Position numbers and translations under genes: made by a program. Below are positions 1 through 9,263 of a stretch of 64,000 nt of DNA, in pieces. Within the stretch, counting starts at the first letter, position 1. Every line of letters begins with the position of its first letter. The notes below the pieces were generated by a model that saw only the letters and a program-made list of their open reading frames with translations, did no database searches and was not told the DNA's origin. The stretch comes from an uncultured Sulfitobacter sp. GTDB lineage: Bacteria; Pseudomonadota; Alphaproteobacteria; Rhodobacterales; Rhodobacteraceae. The stretch spans positions 248,001-312,000 of the forward strand of contig NZ_CANMQD010000001.1 in the NCBI RefSeq assembly GCF_947499945.1, written 5' to 3'.

Positions 1-815
1 TGTTCGATCTGATTGATGCGGTGGACAATGACAATGCTTCTGGCGAATATTATCTTACCGATATTATCAGTATTGCCCGTGGACGCGGCCTGAAAGCAAC
101 GGCAGTCACTTGTGACGAAGCGGAAACTCTCGGCGTCAATTCCCGCGCACAGCTGGCCGAAGCCGAAGCCGCCTTCCAAGCGCGCGCCCGCGCGATGCTG
201 ATGGAGGATGGCGTCACACTCCAAGCGCCAGAAACCGTCTTTCTAGCCCGTGACACCGTTATTGGTCGCGATGCGCTGATTGAACCGAATGTAGTTTTTG
301 GTGCAGGTGTCACCGTCGAGAGCGGCGCACATATCCGCGCTTTCAGCCATCTTGAGGGCTGTCACGTCTCACGTGGCGCTGTTGTCGGGCCGTATGCCCG
401 CCTACGCCCCGGTGCGGAGCTGGAAGAGAATGCACGCGTCGGCAACTTTGTAGAGATCAAGAATGCCGTGCTCGCCGAAGGGGCAAAGGTGAACCACCTC
501 AGCTATATCGGCGATGCGTTTGTCGGTGCACATGCCAATATTGGCGCAGGCACCATCACCTGTAATTATGACGGTGTGATGAAGCACCACACGCACATCG
601 GTGCGCGTGCCTTTATCGGGTCAAACACCATGCTTGTGGCCCCCGTCCATGTAGGCGACGGTGCCATGACAGGATCAGGTTCGGTCATCACATCGGATGT
701 AGAGCCTGACGCGCTGGCCCTTGCCCGCGCACCTCAAGTCGAGAAACCCGGCATGGCCCGCAAAATGATGGACATGCTAAAGGCCAAAAAGGCCAAAAAA
801 CAGCGGAGCAGCTAA
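1..815 (+). CDS. glmU: GlmU, C-terminal part (bifunctional UDP-GlcNAc pyrophosphorylase / GlcN-1-P acetyltransferase)
   Basis: The gene is cut by the left edge; the reading frame is open from base 3. What remains is the end of the uridylyltransferase domain ([20 protein letters not shown]) and the whole left-handed beta-helix acetyltransferase domain built of hexapeptide repeats. The acetyltransferase signatures are present: [13 protein letters not shown] (catalytic His region) and NYDGV. GlmU acetylates GlcN-1-P and transfers UMP to give UDP-GlcNAc for peptidoglycan and lipid A. The stop lies one base before the glmS start, so the two steps of hexosamine supply are translated together. The C-terminal tail is very Lys-rich. 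Family assignment is secure. Confidence 0.96.
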   Translation, partial: FDLIDAVDNDNASGEYYLTDIISIARGRGLKATAVTCDEAETLGVNSRAQLAEAEAAFQARARAMLMEDGVTLQAPETVFLARDTVIGRDALIEPNVVFGAGVTVESGAHIRAFSHLEGCHVSRGAVVGPYARLRPGAELEENARVGNFVEIKNAVLAEGAKVNHLSYIGDAFVGAHANIGAGTITCNYDGVMKHHTHIGARAFIGSNTMLVAPVHVGDGAMTGSGSVITSDVEPDALALARAPQVEKPGMARKMMDMLKAKKAKKQRSS

Positions 816-816
816 T

Positions 817-2637
817 ATGTGCGGAATTGTAGGGGTATTGGGCAACCACGAAGCAGCGCCCATTCTGGTGGAGGCGCTCAAACGCCTTGAATATCGCGGT
901 TACGACAGCGCAGGTATTGCCACGGTAAACGAAGGTACACTTGACCGCCGGCGTGCGGTGGGAAAGTTGGTCAACCTCGGTGATCTGCTGGTCCACGACC
1001 CATTGGCAGGCAAATCAGGTATCGGCCATACCCGCTGGGCCACACATGGCGAGCCGAATGTTGGTAACGCACACCCGCATCAGGCCGGACCCGTCGCCGT
1101 TGTGCACAATGGCATCATCGAGAACTTCCGCGATTTGCGCATCGAGCTGGCCGAATACGGCCTTACGCCCGTGACCGATACAGATACCGAAACTGTCGCC
1201 ATGCTGGCACAGCACTACATGGCAGAAGGCTTGTCTCCCACAGATGCAGCCGTCAAAACACTCAGCAAGTTGCACGGTGCCTTTGCGCTGGCCTTCTTGT
1301 TTGACGGGGAAGGCGATCTAATGATCGCAGCCCGCAAAGGCTCCCCTCTGGCCATTGGCTATGGCGATGGCGAAATGTTCGTGGGCTCTGACGCTATTGC
1401 GCTCTCGCCCATGACCGATCGCATAAGCTATCTTGAAGAAGGGGATTACGCGATCCTCACACGTGCTGGCGCATCCGTATTCAACGCCACAGGACAGCCC
1501 GTAAATCGCGAGATCCGCAAAATCGAGATCAGCGCCACGCGCGTTGATAAAGCGGGCCACAAACATTTCATGGCAAAAGAAATCGCCGAGCAACCCACAG
1601 TGATCGCAGAAGCTTTGGGCCACTATCTCAGCAAATCGGGAAAAATCCGCCTACCCGATCCGCAAATTGATTTCGCCAATGTGGACCGGATCACCATGGT
1701 CGCCTGCGGCACTGCTTTCCTCGCCTGCCTCACTGCGAAATACTGGTTCGAGCAAATCGCCCGCCTGCCCGTTGAAGTGGATGTCGCCTCCGAGTTCCGC
1801 TACCGTGAGCCACCGATCCCGGCGCGTTCCGTTGCTCTATTTGTGAGCCAATCTGGCGAAACGGCAGATACCCTCGCCGCTCTGCGCTATTGTACGGGCA
1901 AGGCGGATAAGATCATGTCCGTCGTCAATGTGCCTGAATCGTCTATCGCCCGCGAAAGCGATCTGGCCTTGCAAATCCACGCCGGTGTCGAGATCGGCGT
2001 GGCCTCTACCAAAGCGTTCACATGCCAGCTTACCGTGCTGTTCCTGCTCGCGCTTAAAGCTGCCGAAGACCGTGGTGCAATCACCGAAGAGCAGCGACAG
2101 GACCACCTCGCACAACTCCGCCGCCTGCCTGCGCTTATGGCAGAGGCGCTGGACCAAAGCGATGCTATCCGCGAGACAGCGCGCAAGCTTGCCAACGCCC
2201 GTGACGTGCTCTTCCTTGGGCGCGGACCTCTGTACCCCCTCGCCCATGAAGGTGCCCTTAAACTAAAAGAAATCAGCTACATACATGCCGAAGCTTACGC
2301 ATCAGGTGAGCTCAAGCACGGCCCCATTGCTTTGATTGATGAGGAGGTGCCTGTGGTCGTTTTGGCGCCCCGTGACAACCTGTTCGATAAGACGGTGAGC
2401 AACATGCAAGAAGTAATGGCACGCAAAGGCAAGGTCATTTTGATCTCCGACCGTGAAGGGCTGAACGAGGCAAGCCAAGGCGTCTGGGACACGATCGAGA
2501 TGCCCGATGTATCTGATGCCGTGGCTCCGATCCTTTATGCGATCCCCGCCCAGCTTCTTGCCTATCACACGGCAGTGGCCAAAGGCACAGATGTGGACCA
2601 GCCCCGCAATCTCGCCAAATCTGTGACTGTGGAGTAA
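817..2637 (+). CDS. glmS: GlmS, glutamine--fructose-6-phosphate aminotransferase (isomerizing)
   Basis: 606 residues, the normal length. The protein starts MCGIVGVLG, so Cys2 becomes the N-terminal nucleophile of the glutaminase domain (about 1-220, with HTRWATHG and HNGIIEN). Two SIS sugar-isomerase domains follow, with SQSGETADT near residue 345 and the EGALKLKE helix near 480. The C-terminal DQPRNLAKSVTVE is typical. It makes GlcN-6-P from Fru-6-P and glutamine in the cytoplasm, the first committed step of the hexosamine pathway completed by GlmU just upstream. Its TAA overlaps the next start (TAATG), indicating translational coupling to the two small downstream genes. Confidence 0.98.
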   Translation: MCGIVGVLGNHEAAPILVEALKRLEYRGYDSAGIATVNEGTLDRRRAVGKLVNLGDLLVHDPLAGKSGIGHTRWATHGEPNVGNAHPHQAGPVAVVHNGIIENFRDLRIELAEYGLTPVTDTDTETVAMLAQHYMAEGLSPTDAAVKTLSKLHGAFALAFLFDGEGDLMIAARKGSPLAIGYGDGEMFVGSDAIALSPMTDRISYLEEGDYAILTRAGASVFNATGQPVNREIRKIEISATRVDKAGHKHFMAKEIAEQPTVIAEALGHYLSKSGKIRLPDPQIDFANVDRITMVACGTAFLACLTAKYWFEQIARLPVEVDVASEFRYREPPIPARSVALFVSQSGETADTLAALRYCTGKADKIMSVVNVPESSIARESDLALQIHAGVEIGVASTKAFTCQLTVLFLLALKAAEDRGAITEEQRQDHLAQLRRLPALMAEALDQSDAIRETARKLANARDVLFLGRGPLYPLAHEGALKLKEISYIHAEAYASGELKHGPIALIDEEVPVVVLAPRDNLFDKTVSNMQEVMARKGKVILISDREGLNEASQGVWDTIEMPDVSDAVAPILYAIPAQLLAYHTAVAKGTDVDQPRNLAKSVTVE

Positions 2638-3194
2638 TGGCCAAGCAATTTAACGCCATCAGCGACGACCACCGCAGCTTTATAGAAGCGCAACATGTGT
2701 TCTTTTGCGGCTCTGCCGCACCTGATGGGCGGGTCAATATTTCGCCCAAAGGGATGGACAGCCTACGTGTGATCAGCCCCAATCGCATCATCTGGCGCAA
2801 CTTGACAGGATCTGGCAACGAGACCGCAGGCCATCTGGCGCGTCTCAACCGTATGACCCTCATGTGGTGCGGATTTGAAGCACGTCCTATGATCATGCGT
2901 GCATATGGCACGGCTAAAACGTTGCATCCGCGCGACGCAGGGTTTGATGAGGCTGCCGCCCACTTCCCGCCTGCCTTGGGCGCACGGCAGTTTTATGACA
3001 TGAGCGTCGAGATGCTTCAGACCAGCTGTGGCTTTGCGGTGCCTTTCTTCGATTACGCTGGCGAGCGGGATGTGTTAGCGAAATGGAATGAAGATAAAGG
3101 CCAGTCAGGCATTGAAACCTACTGGGACACCCGCAACCGCGAGACAATCGACGGAATGCCCACCCACATCGTGAAAGATACCCCCAATGCATGA
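2637..3194 (+). CDS. Pyridoxamine 5'-phosphate oxidase-family (split-barrel) protein
   Basis: 185 residues. The N-terminal half (FFCGSAAPDGRVNISPKG, then a hydrophobic strand and MIMRAYGTAKTL) matches the FMN-binding split barrel of small PNPOx-like proteins; the C-terminal part (GFAVPFFDYAGERDVL) matches a subgroup usually annotated simply as pyridoxamine 5'-phosphate oxidase family. Real PLP synthesis is not implied: it is shorter than PdxH and lacks an obvious PNPOx C-terminal domain. It starts inside the glmS stop codon and its end overlaps the next start by 8 bases, so it is in one transcription unit with glmUS. The physiological substrate is unknown. Confidence 0.8.
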   Translation: MAKQFNAISDDHRSFIEAQHVFFCGSAAPDGRVNISPKGMDSLRVISPNRIIWRNLTGSGNETAGHLARLNRMTLMWCGFEARPMIMRAYGTAKTLHPRDAGFDEAAAHFPPALGARQFYDMSVEMLQTSCGFAVPFFDYAGERDVLAKWNEDKGQSGIETYWDTRNRETIDGMPTHIVKDTPNA

Positions 3195-3864
3195 ACCCTA
3201 CCTCTCGGCACTGACCGCCCTCGCCGATCCCGAGCGCGCGGCAGGCATGCGAGAGTATCACAAGGTTGACCGCGAATATCTCGGCCTGACAAACCCGCAA
3301 ATCAACGATCTGACCAAGCAATGGCGCGAGGAGCTTTCTGTTGAGGACCGCGTAACCATCGCCGATGGTCTTTGGCGGACCAACATCTACGAGGCCCGCG
3401 TCGCTGCTGCCAAAATGCTGACGCAAGCGCGAATGCGCGAGGGGGATGAGGCCGCATGGCAGCTTATCGCCACATGGTATCGCGATTTTGATAGCTGGGC
3501 GATTGCCGATCATGCATGTGCCGCGGGCGCAAAACGTCTGGTCGCAGATCCTGCGCGTATCGAGCGCGTGGAAGGCTGGACCCGCTCAGAGCATATGTGG
3601 ACACGCCGCGCAGCACTGGTGATCACGCTGCCGTGGACCAAGATGAACAATCCCAAGCCTGCCGATCTCGAAGTGCGTGAGCGTGTTCTGGGCTGGGCCG
3701 CAACCTATGCCGCAGACCCGCAGTGGTTTATCCAGAAAGCCATAGCATGGTGGCTGCGTGATTTGGGTAAGCATGATCCCGAACGGGTTCGGACTTTTAT
3801 CGCAGCTCACGGCGAAGCGATGAAGCCGTTTGCACGCAAAGAAGCGGTGCGTCTGCTAAAATAA
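3187..3864 (+). CDS. DNA alkylation repair (AlkD-like HEAT-repeat) protein
   Basis: 225 residues, all-helical and HEAT-like, with the family pattern of Arg/Trp-rich helices (ITLPWTKM, WWLRDLGKHDPERV). AlkC/AlkD-type proteins are DNA glycosylases that remove bulky or positively charged alkylated bases by wrapping around DNA. The alignment is by pattern memory, and catalytic Asp/Trp residues cannot be assigned here. The start overlaps the end of the preceding gene by 8 bases, making this the last gene of the glmU-glmS operon. The link between a repair enzyme and hexosamine genes is probably positional only. Confidence 0.78.
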   Translation: MHEPYLSALTALADPERAAGMREYHKVDREYLGLTNPQINDLTKQWREELSVEDRVTIADGLWRTNIYEARVAAAKMLTQARMREGDEAAWQLIATWYRDFDSWAIADHACAAGAKRLVADPARIERVEGWTRSEHMWTRRAALVITLPWTKMNNPKPADLEVRERVLGWAATYAADPQWFIQKAIAWWLRDLGKHDPERVRTFIAAHGEAMKPFARKEAVRLLK

Positions 3865-3916
3865 CCCCTCCCCTAGAGGACGGGGCATCAGATTGATTTA
3901 ATAGGTAAAATTAAGA

Positions 3917-3948
3917 GAGGCGCGTGGAATTGGACACGCCCCCTTTTT
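3917..3948 (+). terminator. Terminator of the glmUS operon
   Basis: An imperfect GC-rich stem (GGCGCGT pairing with ACACGCC, one mismatch) is followed by CCCCTTTTT on the plus strand. It lies between the last glm-operon gene and the convergent lipoprotein gene. Confidence 0.55.
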
Positions 3949-3959
3949 CGTTTGATCTT

Positions 3960-4538
3960 CTAACCGCCCAAGGTGACTTCGATTTCGGTAAGGTCGGTCA
4001 CAGACGCGCCGATCACCCGCATGGCAGGCAGGGACAAGCGACTGCCGCCTGTGACGGGACCATCGATCGGGATCAGTGTAACGGCAGAGGATTTCCCGTT
4101 AGATTTGTTTGTCACGCGCCCCTTTGTTTCCGACTTTACCAATGGCGTTTTGAGCCAGAACCCCGGCTCTGTCGGGCTACCTAGACTGGCGACAGTTGTT
4201 CCAAGTGATTTGGCAATTGCAGCGGGAGCTGCTGGGGCTGCGGCCTCTTTGCGCTGCTCGGCAGTTGTTGTGTCCAGCGCCTCTTGCGTTTTGGCCGCTT
4301 TGGGCGGTTTCGGCGCGGCAGTCAATTTGGGGTCCACAGGCACAGCGGCAACATCAGCGGCAGTCGCCGCAGGAAGGGCAGCAGCCGTTTCGGCAGCGGC
4401 AGCCGCTTCTGTGACGGCCTGTTCTGCCGCTTGCGCAGGGGTGCCTACATCATTGGGTTGACCCAAGCCAAGTTGGGCGCAGGCCGTAAGTGCCGTGGAT
4501 GCCACAAGGGCGGTGATGAGCTTTAATTTACATGTCAT
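3960..4538 (-). CDS. Alanine-rich lipoprotein of unknown function
   Basis: 192 residues from the chosen ATG; an in-frame start 10 codons earlier would spoil the signal peptide. MTCKLKLITALVASTALTAC is a classical lipoprotein signal ending in the lipobox LTAC. A long Ala/Pro/Lys-rich, probably disordered linker (about 25-115) follows, then a compact C-terminal module (TEPGFWLKTPLV, GRVTNKSNGKSSAVTLIPI, GGSRLSLPAMRVIGAS). That last part is conserved in Rhodobacteraceae lipoproteins that databases sometimes misname D-galactarate dehydratase; no enzymatic motif is visible. A periplasmic, membrane-anchored structural or envelope role is an inference. Confidence 0.75.
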   Translation of the reverse strand: MTCKLKLITALVASTALTACAQLGLGQPNDVGTPAQAAEQAVTEAAAAAETAAALPAATAADVAAVPVDPKLTAAPKPPKAAKTQEALDTTTAEQRKEAAAPAAPAAIAKSLGTTVASLGSPTEPGFWLKTPLVKSETKGRVTNKSNGKSSAVTLIPIDGPVTGGSRLSLPAMRVIGASVTDLTEIEVTLGG

Positions 4539-4624
4539 GGCGCTTTTGTAGTCCAGCTTTTGCGCCACTCCAACCCCCTCAAATCAGACTTGCTCAGGGC
4601 ACCTGCCCTCTATACCACTAAGGC

Positions 4625-5632
4625 ATGAATGCTCCATTGATAGACCCCTTCGCCCGCGCCATCACATACCTGCGCGTTTCCGTCACGGACCGCTGCGATT
4701 TCCGCTGTGTTTACTGCATGTCGGAGAACATGACATTCCTGCCAAAGAAGGAATTACTTACGCTCGAAGAGCTGGACCGCATGTGCTCCACCTTCATCGG
4801 ACTGGGTGTGGAAAAGCTGCGCATCACAGGCGGAGAGCCGCTTGTCCGGCGCGGCATCATGACATTCTTTGACGGAATGAAGCGGCATCTGGATTCGGGT
4901 GCGCTAAAAGAGCTGACGCTGACCACCAATGGCAGCCAGTTGGAAAAGTATGCCGCCGATCTTTATGCGGCAGGTGTGCGGCGGGTGAATATCTCGCTCG
5001 ACACACTTGATGAGGCGAAGTTTGCCAAAGTCACGCGTTGGGGCCGCCTGCCCCAGGTTTTGCGTGGGATTGATGCGGCGCAAGCGGCGGGCCTTCGGGT
5101 CAAGATCAACGCAGTTGCGCTCAAGGGCTTTAACGAGCCGGAACTTGCCCAAATCACCGAATGGTGCGCCGAGCGCGACATGGACCTCACATGGATCGAA
5201 GTTATGCCCATGGGCGACATCGGCAATGAGGACCGCATCGGTCAATACTGGTCGCTCAAGGACGTGCGCGCCAAATACGCGGAGCATTACACCGTCACCG
5301 ATCTGGCCGAGAAAACCGGCGGGCCTGCACGCTATGTGCGCCTTGAGGAGACAGGCCAAAAGATTGGCTTTATTACGCCGCTGAGCCATAATTTCTGCGA
5401 AAGCTGCAACCGCGTGCGCCTGACCTGCACGGGGGAAATTTATCTGTGTCTGGGCCAAGAAGACAGCGCCGATCTGCGTGCCCCCCTGCGCGCCCATCCC
5501 GAGGATAACGGCCCGCTGGAGGATGCCATTCGCGCGGCCATCAACCTTAAGCCCAAGGGCCATGATTTCGACTATTCGCGCCAGAAACTCGACGGTCAGA
5601 TGCCCCGCCACATGAGCCACACAGGCGGCTGA
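4625..5632 (+). CDS. moaA: MoaA, GTP 3',8-cyclase (molybdenum cofactor biosynthesis)
   Basis: 335 residues. The radical-SAM cluster CDFRCVYC (Cys24, 28, 31) and the GGEP motif sit in the N-terminal TIM barrel. The second [4Fe-4S] site is C258-x2-C261-x13-C275. The protein ends in the conserved Gly-Gly tail needed for the second step with MoaC. It converts GTP to 3',8-cyclo-7,8-dihydro-GTP, the first Moco step. A weak TTGCTC / TATACC pair directly upstream would give a very short leader. waaA follows after 5 bases, so the two may be co-transcribed although functionally unrelated. Confidence 0.98.
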   Translation: MNAPLIDPFARAITYLRVSVTDRCDFRCVYCMSENMTFLPKKELLTLEELDRMCSTFIGLGVEKLRITGGEPLVRRGIMTFFDGMKRHLDSGALKELTLTTNGSQLEKYAADLYAAGVRRVNISLDTLDEAKFAKVTRWGRLPQVLRGIDAAQAAGLRVKINAVALKGFNEPELAQITEWCAERDMDLTWIEVMPMGDIGNEDRIGQYWSLKDVRAKYAEHYTVTDLAEKTGGPARYVRLEETGQKIGFITPLSHNFCESCNRVRLTCTGEIYLCLGQEDSADLRAPLRAHPEDNGPLEDAIRAAINLKPKGHDFDYSRQKLDGQMPRHMSHTGG

Positions 5633-5637
5633 GGCCC

Positions 5638-6915
5638 ATGCGCGCACCATTGTTGTACACTGCCTATGTCGGGCTGAGCATGCTGCTTGTGCCGTTTGCC
5701 GCCCGAAGCACTATTGCAAAACTGCGCCGCGCTGATGTCCCTGCCCACCGCGCCCATGAGCGCCTTGGCAACGCGACAGAACCGCGCCCTTACGGCACCC
5801 TCATCTGGTTTCACGCCGCCTCCGTCGGAGAGAGCCTGTCAGTGCTGGCGCTCATCACCCGCATGGGTGTGGCCCTGCCCGATGCACATTTCCTGATCAC
5901 CTCGGGCACGGCGACGTCGGCCGCCTTGATCGCCCAGCGCATACCGCCGCGCAGTACCCATCAATTTGCCCCTCTCGATGCGCCAGGCCCCCTAAAACGT
6001 TTTCTCAAACACTGGCACCCTGACGCAGCCGTTTTTGTCGAAAGCGAGCTTTGGCCGCAGATGCTGCGCCGTACCCGCGCCACGGGTGCAAAGATGGCAT
6101 TGGTCAATGCACGGCTTTCTGAAAAATCTATCGCTTCTTGGGCAAAACGACCCAAACTCGCCGCCTATATTCTCGACGTCTTCGACCTGATCCTGACCCA
6201 GAATGACGCAATGGCAGAGGCGATGGTGCGCATCCAAGCCCCCGCCCCCCGCGTGGCGCGCGGCCAGAACCTCAAATCCTTCGCTGGGCCCCTTCCGCAC
6301 GACGAGGATTTAATTTTCGAGGCGCGCGCCGCATTAGGCCATCGCCCAGTCTGGATCGCCGCCTCCACCCATCAAGGCGAAGAGCAGACTGTGCTGGCAG
6401 CCCATAAAAAACTGCTCAAAACGCGCCCCGATCTTCACCTCATCCTCATCCCACGCCACCCTGAACGCGGTACAGAGGTGGTGCAGCGCATTGCAGATAC
6501 TGGCATGGAATACACCCGCCGAAGCCGTGGCGATCTACCCGACAAGGCCGTCTATCTCGCCGATACATTAGGCGAATTGGGCAGTTGGTATGCGCTCAGC
6601 CCAGTTGTCTTCCTCGGCGGGTCCTTACTGCCCATCGGCGGACACAATCCCTTCGAGGTAGCGCAATCAGGTGGCACAGTCCTCTCTGGCAATCATGTCT
6701 CCAATTTCGCCGAGACATTTTCGGCAATGGAAGCCGTAGGTGCGGCACGAATTGTGGCCGGTGCGGACGACCTCGCGGCCCAAGTCGACATGCTGCTGAG
6801 CGATGCGCAGACGCGGGAAAAAGCGATTAAAGCGGCGCAAGCCTTTGCATCCGAACAGACCGAAAAGCTTGATTCTATTGCCACCCGCCTTATCAATGCG
6901 CTGGACCTCAGATGA
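5638..6915 (+). CDS. waaA: WaaA, 3-deoxy-D-manno-octulosonic acid (Kdo) transferase
   Basis: 425 residues, normal for this GT30 enzyme. An N-terminal hydrophobic stretch anchors it at the inner membrane. WFHAASVGES, ITSGTATSA, FVESELWPQM, LVNARLSEKS and LGGSLLPIGGHNPFE are all diagnostic. It adds Kdo to lipid IVA, starting the LPS core. The ATG follows the moaA stop after five bases and its TGA overlaps the next ATG (ATGA), so Kdo transfer and the following core glycosyltransferase are coupled. The number of Kdo units added cannot be read from sequence. Confidence 0.95.
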   Translation: MRAPLLYTAYVGLSMLLVPFAARSTIAKLRRADVPAHRAHERLGNATEPRPYGTLIWFHAASVGESLSVLALITRMGVALPDAHFLITSGTATSAALIAQRIPPRSTHQFAPLDAPGPLKRFLKHWHPDAAVFVESELWPQMLRRTRATGAKMALVNARLSEKSIASWAKRPKLAAYILDVFDLILTQNDAMAEAMVRIQAPAPRVARGQNLKSFAGPLPHDEDLIFEARAALGHRPVWIAASTHQGEEQTVLAAHKKLLKTRPDLHLILIPRHPERGTEVVQRIADTGMEYTRRSRGDLPDKAVYLADTLGELGSWYALSPVVFLGGSLLPIGGHNPFEVAQSGGTVLSGNHVSNFAETFSAMEAVGAARIVAGADDLAAQVDMLLSDAQTREKAIKAAQAFASEQTEKLDSIATRLINALDLR

Positions 6916-7952
6916 CCAATTTTACAAACGTCCAAGTCATCGCACCAAATTTCAAAAAGCGTCTGTCGGGGGTGACAGCCACAATCGTACGGCTGGTGCC
7001 GATACAGGCTCGAGACATTGGCATCGTCGCCACCGGCCCTGTCCTCCCAGAGCACGTCCCCCAAATTCCGCTGCACGCGCTCATTACAATGCCCCGCCGC
7101 CCTGCGCGTGTCTGGCATGCGCGGCGCAACGTCGAGATGATCGGCGGGCTCGCGCTGAAATACCTCCTGCGCAAAAATCTAAAGCTGGTTTTTACCTCTG
7201 CCTCCCAGCGCAAACAGACAAAGCTGACCCGCTGGCTCATTCGCCGCATGGATGCAGTGGTCGCCACTTCGGACAAAACCGCCGGCTATCTCGAAAACCC
7301 CGCAACCGTCATCATGCACGGCATTGATCTGGAGGGCTACGCCCCCGCACCCGACCGCGCCGCCTTGCGGGCCAAGCTGGGCCTGCCCGTCGAGGGAATC
7401 TTGATCGGCTGCTACGGGCGCATCCGCCGATCCAAGGGGACAGACGTGTTTGCCACAGCAATGGCAGGCGTGAACAAACGCTTGCCCACTCATGCCCTGA
7501 TCATGGGCCGCGCCGTGCCAAAGGATGAGAAGTTCCTGCAATCAATCAAGGACGAGGTTACAAAAACAGGACTGACCGACCACTTCCACTTTTTGCCCGA
7601 AGTCCCCGTTGAGGACATGGCAGACTGGTACCGCGTGCTGGACCTATATGTCGCGCCCCAGCGCTCAGAAGGCTTCGGCCTCACCCCGATCGAGGCGATG
7701 GCTTGCGGCGTTCCCGTAATCGCTACACGTGTGGGTGCGTTCGAGCAGATCGTCACACCGCAAACAGGACTGCTCGTCGATACTGACGACCCTGCGGAGC
7801 TCATAAACGCAATATGCGAAGCGTTCGAGCCGCCCTGTCCGATCAAAGACTGGGCCAAAAACACCCGCCCCCATGTAGCCGAACACTTCTCGATCGAGCG
7901 CGAAGCGGCAGAGTTAATCACTCTCTATCGCCGACTTCTCAAAAAAAGCTGA
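6912..7952 (+). CDS. GT4-family glycosyltransferase, probable LPS core (LpcC-like) mannosyltransferase
   Basis: 346 residues with two Rossmann-like halves of the GT-B fold. The C-terminal half carries GCYGRIRRSKGTDVF and the EX7E motif in SEGFGLTPIEAMACG, the donor-sugar site of GT4 retaining transferases. The N-terminal half (FTSASQRKQT, ATSDKTAGYL, VIMHGIDLEGY) resembles alphaproteobacterial LpcC, which adds mannose to the Kdo region of the core. The ATGA overlap with waaA supports an LPS-core role. Sugar specificity is inferred from context. Cytoplasmic face of the inner membrane. Confidence 0.85.
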   Translation: MTNFTNVQVIAPNFKKRLSGVTATIVRLVPIQARDIGIVATGPVLPEHVPQIPLHALITMPRRPARVWHARRNVEMIGGLALKYLLRKNLKLVFTSASQRKQTKLTRWLIRRMDAVVATSDKTAGYLENPATVIMHGIDLEGYAPAPDRAALRAKLGLPVEGILIGCYGRIRRSKGTDVFATAMAGVNKRLPTHALIMGRAVPKDEKFLQSIKDEVTKTGLTDHFHFLPEVPVEDMADWYRVLDLYVAPQRSEGFGLTPIEAMACGVPVIATRVGAFEQIVTPQTGLLVDTDDPAELINAICEAFEPPCPIKDWAKNTRPHVAEHFSIEREAAELITLYRRLLKKS

Positions 7953-8029
7953 GCCGCACAAACTGCGGCCCACCTTTACTTTGCCAGTTAAACTTAAGTC
8001 CCGCAGGGTACGCATGGAGTGGCCCAAGG

Positions 8030-9193
8030 TTACGCGGCAGGCATTCTTTGTTCGACAATCCCCGCCCACCAGCTGCATCCAACCGGGATCACATCATCGT
8101 TAAAGTTATAGAGCGGATGATGCACCATGGCCGTGTCGCCATTGCCCACCAGAATATAGGCTCCGGGCCGCTCTTCGAGCATGAAGGCGAAATCCTCGCC
8201 CCCCATCACCAAAGGCGCTTCGGTGCAGTCACCAGAGATGCTGCGCGCCACATCAGCGGCAAATTCCGTCTGCGCCTCGTGGTTGACCATAACGGGGTAG
8301 TTGCGGTTGTACGTCACACGCGCCACAGCCCCCATTGCCGCCGCCACACCTGTGCAAATCTCGTTCACCCGCTTGTCCGCCAGATCGCGCAGCTCAGGCG
8401 TCATAGTGCGCACTGTCCCCTTGAGGCGAACCTTTTGCGGGATCACGTTGTAGGCATGTGATGACGTCTCAAAGGAGGTGATAGACACAACAATCGTTTT
8501 CACCGGATCAGCATTTCGGCTCACAATCGTTTGCAAGGCGCCAACGATCTGGGCCGCAACCACAGTTGTATCCACAGTCTCGTTCGGCTTGGCCGCATGC
8601 CCGCCAAGGCCTTCAATCTCGATATCGAGCAGGTCAGTCGCTGCAAAGAACGGACCCGGACGGATCGCAAAACTCCCCGCTGGCATGCCGGGCCAGTTGT
8701 GCATGCCGTAGACTTCCTGAATCCCCCAACGGTCCATCATCCCGTCATCGCACATTACTTTGGCCCCGCCGCCGCCCTCTTCGGCGGGCTGGAAAATCAC
8801 CACAGCAGTTCCGTCAAAATTCCGCGTTTCCGCCAGATATTGCGCGGCGCCCAACAACATAGCTGTATGCCCGTCATGTCCACAGGCATGCATCGCGCCG
8901 TCCGTTTTTGAGGCATATTCCAGCCCCGTCTCCTCATGGATTGGCAACGCGTCCATGTCGGCCCGCAGGCCAACGACTTTTCCCGATCCCGTGCTTTTGC
9001 CCTTGATCACGCCCACCACGCCTGTACGCCCAATGCCCTCAACCACTTCATCACAGCCAAAAGAGCGTAGTTTCTCGGCCACCGTGGCCGAGGTGCGGTG
9101 CGTCTCGAACAGAATTTCGGGATGCTCGTGCAAATCACGACGCCACGCTGTGATGTCGCTGTGCAATTCGGCAAATCGGTTTTTAACGGGCAT
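8030..9193 (-). CDS. M20-family amidohydrolase / aminoacylase (copy 2)
   Basis: 387 residues. Metal-ligand motifs of the M20D hippurate hydrolase / aminoacylase group are present: ADMDALPI, MHACGHDGHT, QPAEEGGGG, and MGGEDFAF near the C-terminus. These enzymes cleave N-acyl groups from amino acids using two divalent metals, with a lid/dimerisation domain inserted in the middle. No signal peptide. An AAGGACG ribosome site precedes the ATG. It is the last gene of a leftward operon and a close paralogue of its upstream neighbour (same length, shared start (K/R)NRFAE and shared core), so it probably arose by tandem duplication. The exact acyl substrate is unknown. Confidence 0.9.
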   Translation of the reverse strand: MPVKNRFAELHSDITAWRRDLHEHPEILFETHRTSATVAEKLRSFGCDEVVEGIGRTGVVGVIKGKSTGSGKVVGLRADMDALPIHEETGLEYASKTDGAMHACGHDGHTAMLLGAAQYLAETRNFDGTAVVIFQPAEEGGGGAKVMCDDGMMDRWGIQEVYGMHNWPGMPAGSFAIRPGPFFAATDLLDIEIEGLGGHAAKPNETVDTTVVAAQIVGALQTIVSRNADPVKTIVVSITSFETSSHAYNVIPQKVRLKGTVRTMTPELRDLADKRVNEICTGVAAAMGAVARVTYNRNYPVMVNHEAQTEFAADVARSISGDCTEAPLVMGGEDFAFMLEERPGAYILVGNGDTAMVHHPLYNFNDDVIPVGCSWWAGIVEQRMPAA

Positions 9194-9263
9194 GAGGGCG
9201 TCCTTTGGTGATGGTTTTGAAAAGCCTATCGCAGCCTTTGGACCACCACCAGAGGGTATGACG

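Noticed and set aside
4557..4623. tRNA-like stretch on the minus strand before moaA
   Set aside because: It has a D-arm-like AGTGGTATAGAG but no anticodon stem of five pairs and no proper GGTTCGAATCC T arm.
7953..7970. GCCGCA/TGCGGC hairpin after the glycosyltransferase gene as a terminator
   Set aside because: Only six pairs and no T tract on either strand; left unannotated.
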